The notes beneath the pieces are model-generated. The model made no database searches. It was not told where the DNA came from and was given only the letters and a program-made list of their open reading frames with translations. A DNA stretch of 64,000 nucleotides from Clusia tigrina (Eukaryota; Arthropoda; Insecta; Diptera; Clusiidae), in assembly GCA_920105625.2 (NCBI GenBank), contig OV050032.1, positions 134,645,897 through 134,709,896 on the forward strand, given 5' to 3'. Positions within the stretch are counted from its first letter, which is position 1; each line of letters starts with the position of its first letter. This document shows, piece by piece, positions 55,473-64,000 of the stretch. The translations under genes were made by a program, and so were the position numbers.

Positions 55473-55500
55473 GTTCACTTATAAAAAACTCACTAAATAA

Positions 55501-56484
55501 GAAATAGACAAAATAATTTCTAATAAATAGAAATGTATAAAGCAAAGCTTTATCACTATCAACGAAGAGAAAAAGACTTTAGGTTTATTATTTTAGAATG
55601 CAAAAAACTATCAAAATGATAAATCATTTGATATTTACAAAAAAAAGGTAAAATGCGAAATTAAAGAAATTCTAAATTTCGTAACTGACACTTACTCATT
55701 CATGTTAGTATGTATCAATAAATAAGTGTATTCGATTTCATAAAATAGTATATGTACATATATTTATTGGCTGCTCAACTAAACTTTCAAAATTGAATAT
55801 TAGAAAATTTGAATATGCATTATTAGAATTATGTATGAATGTACGACTATGTATGCTTATTGCGATTCGCGTTGTTTGAAATAGTTCCAAATACATAGTG
55901 TGTATTTTCAATGTGAATCCATATACATGTTATAATTGGCGTACCAGGGGTCTTTAAATAATAAAATATTGTTATTAAAAATTTTATATACGCAACATTA
56001 CAATTATTTTCGTATACTCGTATATGATTATGCTTATACTATTCTGCATGATTTTGGCCATTGAAATAAAATAATTGCAAAAATGTGTATACAATGTATT
56101 ATCAATATTTATAAAAAAAAGGATGATTCTGGGGGTCGATCTCGGATCTGCAGACACCAAGATCTGCGTGGTTACCACCAGGACCTAAGAAGCAGACACT
56201 CGTTTTACTGATTTATAAGCAGGTTACAAAAGAAACAGTGTAATAGGTAAAAGTTGATTTTTGAGCTTCTCAACTAAATTATTGAAAAATCCATATTTTG
56301 ATTTTAGAAATTTGTGTTATTTTGATTTTAGAAATTTTGTATTATTTTGAATATTGACAATTTTCGCGAAAGTGCGTTATTTCGTTTCAAAAACCAATAC
56401 GTTTTTATTAATCTAATACACTCTTAATATTATACGTACATGAATTAATAATTGTGGTTTATGTAATTTAGAATTTCTTTCTTT
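55501..56484. other. Non-coding stretch, no gene seen
   Basis: AT-rich, with long polyA/T patches. 55840-56060 shares ATGTATGCTTAT and AAAATTTTATATACGCAACA motifs with 36960-37015. No ORF, terminal repeat or RNA gene recognised. Confidence 0.45.
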
Positions 56485-57206
56485 TCAGATTTTTAGATAT
56501 TTTTGTAAAAATGGATACATATTTTTAGTGATTTTTATATATTTTTGTATTATAATAACTAGTGGAACCCAGCGGCCGAAGTTCGACCGCAGTGTAGGGA
56601 AACTCGAAAATTTGGGGTAAGGTTTTTGATATACGAGTAGATCGATAATAATCACCCATCGACTTAAAAGACAAAACAAAATTGTTGCAACTGTCCAGTT
56701 CATTCGCCAATTCTCATTACATTTAACATTTGCTCCTTCACGCATACTGTATCTTACCGCTGTATTCAAATCAGAAAAATACACCTGTGCATAACACGGC
56801 TGACGACCATATTCAGAACTTAACGAACGATAGTAAAATATGTCATGTATTTTACCATGATAAACGCCATTCAAAGTTGTATCTGACAACTTGGCATCAG
56901 AGCTAACCATGGCAAATCAAGAATCATAAGAACGAATATTTGATATATAAGGAACATTGCCTAATTTTTGGGGCACCTGAATTAAGGCCGTCGAAAAGAT
57001 TTGGAACGAATGCATTTTGATTAAATGGTGATAAGTATACTGTACCTTTGGGACAACATAATGTAAATGTATCATTGTCACCTGATGTAAGGTCTGAACG
57101 GAAATATAAGGCACCACAGAATGAATAACGTAATGATAAATCATCGCAATTAACTGAATCGAAATTTCGCGAACTAAATTCAACGCCACCTTATTGGAAG
57201 CAATTA
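56485..57206 (-). pseudogene. Second Helitron, N-terminal fragment
   Basis: On the minus strand, one frame near 57000-57190 reads RYSFCGALYF and FTLCCPKGTVYLSPFNQN, the Cys-patch of Helitron N-termini. 56485-56910 reads YHGKIHDIFYYRSLSSEYG and QPCYAQVYFSDLNTAV, which resembles the next Helitron segment. It has several frame changes. It is too short to compare with the Helitron at 26899-34587, whose equivalent part is mostly lost. Confidence 0.55.
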
Positions 57207-58087
57207 AGGTTAGGTTAGGTTAAACTAGCTGGCCGTGAAGGTTACACATGGACCTGCAGGGTCTTTTGCGGTGCCAGATAGATATTCGTTTAAGAGTTGT
57301 AGTATAAATCGTTAAACAGAGAGACGCTCTTAGAAAATCTTAAGAGCGAAACCTGCTCCCAGTTATGCTAGGGGCGTTTTCGATATTGCTGGGCATAGGC
57401 ATAGTAGATGCTCCACAGTTTCACTTGTGTCTTGCTCCCCACATTTCCTGGATTCATTGTTGTTTGTACCGCCGTTAGACAGTGACCTGTGGGTATCCCT
57501 ACTACCGTTCTGCAATCCTTCCTCGGAAGGGCCAGTATCGATTTGATCTGAGTGCCGTAAGGTTTGCACATGAGCTTTGCGATTTTAGATGTGTAGTACT
57601 CCACCTTTCTCATGATGTCATTTTCAATACGGCTATTGATCATTTTTAGGGGCATCAGTATGTTACTTACTCGGTTAGTAGTAAGATTCCACTTTTAGCA
57701 ATTGCATCCACTTCCTTTTTTTCCTTCTTGGTTCTTATGCCCTGGCAGCTTCCGGTTGGTGGCCAGTTTATCTGTTGCTGCCTTGCATTCCAGAACATTT
57801 CTGGAAGATGCACAGCTGAAAATTATAGCTTTGATGAGAGCCTGGCTATCGATGAGGAAGTCTATTGTGAGTTCGTAGTTTTTGCTATGCAGGCGAGCTC
57901 TGTGCCATGCTACAAAAACTTCCGCTTGAAAAATACTGCAGTAGTTAGGTAGTCTGAAAGGCTGTGTGATATCTAGTTTGGGGCAGTAGACACCTGTCTC
58001 AAAACCGTCCTCCATTTCGAGCCGTCCGTGAATATTTTTAAGGTTTTGGATTTAGCATTCATGCCTCTACGCCATCCCTCCTTCTAA
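57207..58087 (-). mobile_element. 5'-truncated LINE with RNase H
   Basis: The 3' end is at the plus-strand GGTTAGGTTAGGTTAAAC stretch (about 57208-57225). Going right (upstream), 57363-57655 encodes the C-terminal Cys/His motif (CGEQDTSETVEHLLCLCPA). 57695-58015 encodes RNase H (MEDGFETGVYCPKLD, SIFQAEVFVAWHRARL, IDSQALIKAI). Readable coding stops at about 58087, so it is 5'-truncated. Frames are broken. It interrupts the Helitron fragment or lies next to it. Confidence 0.75.
57363..58087 (-). pseudogene. LINE ORF2 C-terminus (RNase H, Cys/His motif)
   Basis: Two overlapping frames in 57363-57655 each hold part of the C-terminus: RKDCRTVVGIPTGHC in one, KCGEQDTSETVEHLLCLCP in the other. The RNase H piece in 57695-58015 is in yet another position, so at least two frame changes occurred. 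Confidence 0.75.
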
Positions 58088-58279
58088 ATAATTGTTTTTA
58101 TTTGCTTTCGCAGGCTAAGAATAGGAGTCACATAATCTGCAATTGTGTGTGTAATTGTCATAATTTTACTATATTTCGATTTAGTCAAAAATATACTTCT
58201 CAATTAATTTTTTTTTTTCAAATAAAATGTATGTATCGACTGTTTCTTAATGGTAGCAAACCAATGCTGATCCGTTCCA
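58088..58279. other. Short flank between two LINEs
   Basis: 192 bp of AT-rich sequence. May continue the Helitron fragment's host sequence; nothing firm. Confidence 0.35.
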
Positions 58280-58288
58280 CTACTATCA
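58280..58288. other. Candidate target site duplication CTACTATCA of LOA LINE
   Basis: CTACTATCA recurs at 63943-63951. The first four bases of the right copy overlap the CTAC-repeat tail, so only TATCA is independent evidence. Confidence 0.6.
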
Positions 58289-58895
58289 GGGGTGTAATGT
58301 AGATCGCCTCCACGCGGTGCACCCTGGGTTACGCTAAATGGTCTACACTCCCCGAGGTGCTGCCGTTTTCTTGCACAGGAGTTCAGTAGCACCAATTGAC
58401 ACGACCCCCATCCTTCGTCCCCGGACTCCTCTCTGGACCAATGTAATTTTTCTGAATGCCCTGAGCTGGTAGCTGTAATTTTCTGGACCTAGCTGTCTTT
58501 TGTCACGGTAGCACCAAGGGGAAACTTGAGTGAGAACGGCTCCGGTCTAAGGTTGCAGCTGCCCCCGTTCCGTTAAAACCTTGGCAGGCCTCAAAGTACG
58601 TTCGAAATCTGTTACCGTTAAGTAGGTAGTGTGGGTTCGGTTGAGTGGAAATCCGGATTAGCACTTGTCTGGCTCTGAGCACTTGACCCCATAAGGGCTT
58701 GTGCCAACCCTCGCATGGCCTCCCTGCTTGCACAGATAACCATGGGACCATATTTTGTGACCACACGTTCGGACTGAGATTGCGGCTTTGAGTGGGGACC
58801 CTTCTTGCATGGACACAACAAAAAATTAAAACACAAACACAAACAAAATTTCCGCGCTAATCCCCTCAGGGACGCGCAAAATCCTGGCTAGGCAA

Positions 58896-60270
58896 ATGCC
58901 CACCAGCAACACCCCCGCCATTGGTTCGAAGACAAGCAGCATAAACACTGCCTCTTCAACAAGCACAGCTTCGGCTAATAAGCCTCCCAAGAGCTCTTCG
59001 CAGTCCCCAGGCTGTTCAGCGGCTGCTAAGCCTAAGCTGACTCACAACCAGCAGCAGTCACTCCGCCTAAGCCCTCTTCAGTAAACGCCTCGATATTGCC
59101 TCACAATTCGATGGAAATTGCTCCCCGTACCGCTCCTCCTTCAGGTGCACCTACCAACATGAACCGGAGTACAAGGGCGTAGAGGACGCGTAGAGCTTAC
59201 CGTATTTTGACGAAGCTCAACGCTACAGAACCTTCTCAACTGTCAGAATACGACAAGGGCAAGCTTGAGTGGGCAAAGGCACACGCTGATGTGCGTGTCC
59301 ACTCGTCCACTGAACAAGCAGCCGGTAACCCCAAGAGGCAGAGATCAGCCGATCGCCCGGACCAATCCACCCAAAGCATCCCTAAGCGCGTGAGGCTGGC
59401 TACCCCGAAACCTAAGCTCTCGAAACCGCTTAGTGAGATTGTGAAGGAGAGCCTCACATGGGCTGTGGTCGACTCTGCCAATGCCGATGGGACCATTACT
59501 CCTGCCAATTGGAAACAGGTCGAAATGGCACTGCTACCAATTTTCGTTGAGGTTATGTCCCTCAACCATGGTCCTTCACCCAGCTGCCGTGACGCAGGGT
59601 GGTATCAAGGACATATTAACATCATATTTTGCTCCAGGACCAACGCTCGGCGGATCTATATAAGGTAGCGATCAATAGGGTAGGTGAGATCTGGCCGGAT
59701 GCAAAGCTCAATGCGGTACCTTTGGACCAGGTTCCCCAACGCCCTCGCTCCAAAACATGGCTTCCTGCCGAGCCCTCTGAGCCTGAGGCAATCTTAAAGA
59801 TCCTCAAGCTTAGCAATACCGATCTTCCCACCTATGGCTGGAAGGTCGCGAAAGTTGGTGACCCCAAAGGCACTTTGCGTGAGGTCACCATCATTTTGAA
59901 CGAGCAATCGCTTGTTCCCATCAACTCCCGCGAGGGGGTGATTAATTATGGCTTTGGAGCCATCACTCTCCGCATCTACAAATGCGATGCCCAAGCCCCC
60001 GCCGCCTCCCCCAGCTGGTCCACAAGCCACTGCCAATGAGCCTAGCTGCTCGGGCCCGGCTCTCACCCCTTTGCCGGGTAGTGACAATGAGAGTATGTGC
60101 TCCGTAACAACCAGAAGCAGCCGGTTCTCAACTTCCGAACTGGTCAGATAATTCTTCGACCACATGGACACGGATGCGGCTGGTGGATACATCTCTCCAA
60201 TATCCGAAGAGGAAGAGTTGAATTCCACCATAATCACTCTTCCAGACAATGCTGAAGGTACCACAGATTA
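58896..60270 (+). pseudogene. LOA LINE ORF1 with DUF4780-like domain
   Basis: 58896-59084 is a Ser/Thr/Pro-rich start. 59207-59668 includes LPIFVEVMSLNHGPSPSCRDAGWYQGHI. 59629-60039 continues with QRSADLYKVAINRVGEIWPDAK and YGWKVAKVGDPKGTLREVTI, the DUF4780 pattern of LOA/Bilbo ORF1. A Pro-rich and acidic tail follows (PKPPPPPPAGPQ near 59980-60020; EEEELN near 60205). Frame changes near 59100-59200 and 59640. It would bind the LINE RNA. Confidence 0.82.
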
Positions 60271-63200
60271 ACCTTCAGCATTCGAAAACTGCCTCGGCAG
60301 CCCTGCTTCTCCGTCTCTCGGATATAGGGGAAGAGCTCATTCTCGTCCAAGAACCTTGAGTCGTAAATGACCGGGTTTCTGGACTCAATGCATACAGATA
60401 TCGTATGGTATATATCGACGATCAAGGTAAACCCAGATCCTGCATTCTGGTAAAAAAATGTGTTAATGCTCTTTTACTCCATAGATTCAGTGACAAAGAC
60501 AATGTTGCTATGGTCATTGAAATGTGTCCACGGATTTTCTGGATCTCCTCTAACTACATGGCTCATGACTATGGCGACTCTCCGGCACCAGACATACTAA
60601 AGCAAATGGTTGCGGTAGCACACCAAAAACAGATACCGGTAATTATCGGCGCCGATGCCAATGCCGATCACGAAATATGGGGCAGCTGCGGCACAAACGA
60701 TCGAGAAGAGTGTGTTTTCGACTTTATCATTTGAAATAACTTAGGCATTGCTAACCGGGGAAATGAGTCGACCTTCCTGACGGATGTAAGTGCTCGACAT
60801 CACCCTCGTCAGCGATAACTACTCCAACATGATAAGCAGTTGGTTCGTCTCACAGGAATGCTCCTTTTCGGACCACTGCTATATCACCTTTGACATTGAC
60901 TCGAGGGAGACTACAGGGAATACAGGATCTCTTTAACCAGTCAATAGAAAAAACAGGAACTGGCCTCTTTTCCGGCGCAAACTGGGGTCATGCTTAGCAA
61001 CGACTCCCCTCATTATCCACAACTGTCGCGACATTGATCGGGCGGTCAACGATCTGACCACAGCTTTTAAAAAAGCCACTCATATTTCTTGCATCACTCC
61101 CGAACCACGGGGCAAACCTAAACCTCCGTGGTGGAACTCGGCAATTGCAAGTCTTCGCAAAACTTGTAGAATGCTTTTCAACAAAGCTAAAGTTACAGCT
61201 GATTGGGCCCCTTTCAAAAATAAACAAAAAGAGTTTAAATACGCCATTAGGCGTGGGAAACGAGCGTCATGGAGGGAATTTTGCGAAAGAATTGAATCGA
61301 CGTCCGGGGCTAGCCGTCTTCGTAAAATTCTCCACTCCTCTAACAAAGCCCTTGACTGTATCCAAAAACCAGATGGCAGCTGGACTCATTCAAGCCCCGA
61401 AACCCTTGATATCCTACTAGACATCCACTTCCCAGGGAGTTTAGCCTCAGGGGATCAAGCACTCTACCAGGTGGAACAGGTTTCCCATGGTAGCCTTCCC
61501 ACATTCCAAGTGACAAAAAGTCACCTTGAGTGGTCCATTCAAACCTTTAAGCCATACAAGTCCCCCGGACCGGACGGCATCGTTCCTGCCGATATCCAAA
61601 ATGGGGAAGAGATTATCCTTCCATGGCTGCTACAAATATATAATACAAGCCTCAGATTGCAATATATTCCCTTACGCTAGCGCACGGCTCGTGTCGTCTT
61701 CATCGCAAAAGTTGGGAAGGCCTCACACATCAAACTTAAGGATTAGAGACCCATAAGTCTAACATCCTTTCTCCTTAAGGTTCTAGAAAGTGCTCTTGAC
61801 CTACATATCAGGACATCGACCAACCCTTCTCTTCTCTCTGTATATCAACACGCTTACTCTAAAGGCAAATCGGTTGAAACAGCACTTCATTCTCTCATTT
61901 CTCAAGTTGACGTACAAGGAATTCACATTTGCCATATTTCTGGACATCGAGGGAGCATTCAATAATGTATGCCCCAACGCTGTCATTTCCGCACTCTATA
62001 ACCATAACCTGAATTCAGACTTCTTAAATTTATAGAGCTTCTACTAAAATCTAGAATCATCACTTCCACGATCGGCAGTGCCCAATCCAGGAGGGTGGTT
62101 AACAGGGGCACGCCACCTGTTTTATCACCCCTCCTCTGGAACCTGGCAGTTAACACACTACTAGTGAGATTGGAATATACTGGATGCAAAGTGCGGACGA
62201 CATAGCAATCGCAGCATCCGCCAAATTCCCCCAAACACTTTCCGAAAAACTTAACTATTCACTCTCTATTGTGTCGAATTGGTGTCGCGAAATCGAACTT
62301 GAGGTTAACCCATCCAAAACCGAGACTATGCTTTTCACTAGGAAGTACAAAATTCCAAAGTTTACAATGCCTAGTCTAAACGGCACTCCGCCCTCTTTGA
62401 GCACACACGTTAAGTACTTAGGCCTGATTCTCGACACAAAGCTTAATTGGAAAGCCAATCTAGCTGAGAGGGCACGTAAGGCAACATGCGCTATATACTG
62501 CTGTAAAAGAGCAGTTGGTGCACGATGGGGACTTCGTCCTCGAGTCGTGTTCTGGCTCTATACGGCCATCGTTGAACCAAACCTGTTATACGGGTCGGTC
62601 TTCTGGTGGCAAGCTCTCGAAAAAGCCTGTAATATCAAACCCCTCGATAAAATCAGAAGATTCATTGCTCTACTGATCACTGGCGCTCTTCGTAGCACAC
62701 CTACGAAAGCCCTTTTTGCCATGCTGCACTGGCTCCCCTCTGGGATGCTGGTTAAGCAAAAAGCCAAGCTGACAGCGCTTAGACTTAATGCTCTTTCGCA
62801 CTGGCGCAAAACCCTGACAGGCCATGCTTCAATTCTGAATCAGGATCCACCTGTCCCCAACTTTATCGATTATATGTCGGTCTATCCCGATTTGCACAGG
62901 GAATTCGACCTCAATATTCCAAGTCGAAACGACTGGATTTCAAAAAACCTAATCGTCGGTGAAGCAGTCGAAATCTACACCTACGGTTCCAAGCTTGGAG
63001 GTAGAGTCGGCAGCGGTATTTTTTCCGACAAGCTGGACTTAAACATCTCCCTACGTCTCCCAGACCATTCCAGCGTGTTTCAAGCTGAGGCCATGGCCAT
63101 TTACCACGCAGCCAATTGGATGCTGAGTAGTGATATCGGCGCAGTTGACGTATCTATCTTCTCAGACAGCCAGGCCGCCATTAAATCTCTTTTTGGCTTC

Positions 63201-63720
63201 ACGGCCACATCATAATTAGTTCATGAATGTCGACATCTTTAAATGAGCTCGCAAGTTACTCTCGGGTGCACCTAGTCTGGGTTCCCGGACATAGCGAAAT
63301 CCCGGGAAACTGCGAGGCGGACAAACTTGCTAAGGCAGGCACGCTAATGCACGACATTCACCCCTCCGTAAACATCGGCATTCCACTGGCAACAGCCAAG
63401 CTCGAAATCAAACTGAAATATCTGGGTGAAGCCTACAAATCCTGGGCTAACGAGGAATCCTGCCACACCGCTAGACTAACTTTGGCAAGAATGGACAAAA
63501 ACAGAACCAATCAGCTTCTTCGATTTGATCGCGTATCACTGTCGTATCACTGTCGGTTTTGGCCGGCCACTGCATAATGGGACAGCACGCAGAAAGACTG
63601 GGCCTACCGTCAAATGACTTTTGCCGAGGCTGTGGCTCCGAGGAGGAGGACGAGACGGTTTTCCACCTCTTATGCCACTACCCATCCTTGAGCAGAAGAA
63701 GAATTCGCACCTTTGGTGCC
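60250..63720 (+). pseudogene. LOA LINE ORF2: endonuclease, RT, RNase H
   Basis: The endonuclease begins near 60258 (PQINLQHSKTASAAL, then a stop at a probable Trp after VQEP) and continues in 60405-60734 (IIGADANADHEIWGS). The 61171-61680 segment is the RT N-terminus (KPYKSPGPDGIVPADIQ). 61850-62035 has FAIFLDIEGAFNNV. The YADD motif is damaged (SADD, near 62185-62198). 62184-63215 holds the RT thumb and RNase H, with Tyr for the first catalytic Asp (IYTYGSKLGG) and FSDSQAAIKSL retained. 63227-63577 has WVPGHSEIPGN, and CRGCGSEEEDETVFHLLC follows near 63620-63680. Confidence 0.88.
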
Positions 63721-64000
63721 CCATAGCCATAATATCAAAGTATCAGGATGGTTTCCTGAAACATGACGGGGGAGTCGTGCCTTTCCTGGCGCTGTCCTTG
63801 CGCTGACTATCACCATCCCATAGTATGGGAACTTTTTAGTCAGTGCTTGAACGGCGCCACACCATAGTATCACAATGGGCCATTATGTGTGCTCAAGTGT
63901 GCTTTTGGCAGACTGGGCGGCCACTCCTACCTACCTACCTACCTACTATCATAGTGTAAATAACGAATTCTTTGCTGCGGAAACCTATTCAATCAAGGGA

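Larger units (their letters stand above)
44051..55500 (-). mobile_element. I-like LINE split in its 3' UTR by an LTR element
   Basis: ORF1 (55472-54081), ORF2 (54014-50379) and a 3' UTR that continues left of the LTR element (44051-44176). The latter has no gene and reads as LINE tail, ending in AATAATAAATT/TATATAC-rich sequence. It is the same family as the LINE at 21076-25900 by ORF1 and endonuclease similarity, but retains the RT thumb and RNase H. Several stops and frame changes. The 5' end is approximate. Confidence 0.8.
58289..63942 (+). mobile_element. LOA-clade LINE, apparently full length, 5.65 kb
   Basis: 5' UTR (58289-58895, no gene), ORF1 with a DUF4780-like RNA-binding domain, and ORF2 with endonuclease, RT, RNase H and Cys/His motif. 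A CTAC/CCTA simple-repeat tail ends it at 63925-63942. A 9-bp candidate duplication flanks it. The frames carry many stops and indels, so it is a defective full-length copy. Confidence 0.85.

Noticed and set aside
57208..57225. GGTTAGGTTAGGTTAA, resembling insect telomere repeat TTAGG
   Set aside because: Only about two and a half units, located at the 3' end of a truncated LINE. Flies lack TTAGG telomeres, so it is LINE tail sequence.
59794..60264. 156-codon minus-strand ORF with a Gly run
   Set aside because: Antisense of the LOA ORF1 Pro-rich tail; the Gly run is the complement of CCC codons.

Overview
The window is repeat-dense, AT-rich DNA from a higher dipteran fly. The evidence is the errantivirus types (tRNA-Lys-primed gypsy-like, tRNA-Ser-primed 17.6/ZAM-like), I-type and LOA-type LINEs, Transib, hAT and Helitron elements. 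I see no convincing single-copy host protein gene. The only candidate is a small THAP-domain ORF inside a LINE. A tephritid-like fly would fit, but species-level assignment is a guess.

Layout. 1-17345: a tandem array of four long non-coding units of two related types (A, B, an A/B chimera, A). A tRNA-like module with Pol III boxes sits at some unit junctions. A gypsy-like endogenous retrovirus (4527-11225, minus strand, TACA target duplication, indistinguishable LTRs) is inserted in the second unit. 17559-25900: I-like LINEs on the minus strand. The first is 5'-truncated (17559-21072) and carries a RAG1-related Transib transposon (18589-20986) with inverted repeats and a CACGG target duplication. 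The second (21076 to about 25900) has lost two blocks of ORF2 and carries a THAP ORF and a tRNA-derived SINE with a 9-bp target duplication. About 25900-36060: a decayed Ty3/Gypsy element split by a Helitron (about 26899-34587), itself split by a hAT transposon (29228-31911, TACATGGG duplication). 37203-44046: a 17.6/ZAM-like errantivirus with a tRNA-Ser PBS, leader tandem repeats, an 88-codon ORF before gag, and an env fused to a truncated 3' LTR. 44051-55500: another I-like LINE (minus), with a tRNA-Leu-primed Ty3/Gypsy element (44177-50344) in its 3' UTR. 56485-58087: a Helitron fragment followed by a 5'-truncated LINE, both minus. 58289-63942: an apparently full-length LOA-clade LINE on the plus strand with a candidate 9-bp duplication.

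The nesting gives a relative chronology: Gypsy, then Helitron, then hAT; truncated LINE, then Transib; LINE, then SINE; LINE, then tRNA-Leu LTR element; tandem array, then gypsy-like element. Almost every coding region has stops or frameshifts. The best preserved are gag, the first 854 codons of pol, and env of the gypsy-like element. All family assignments come from motif recognition by eye, with no database search.
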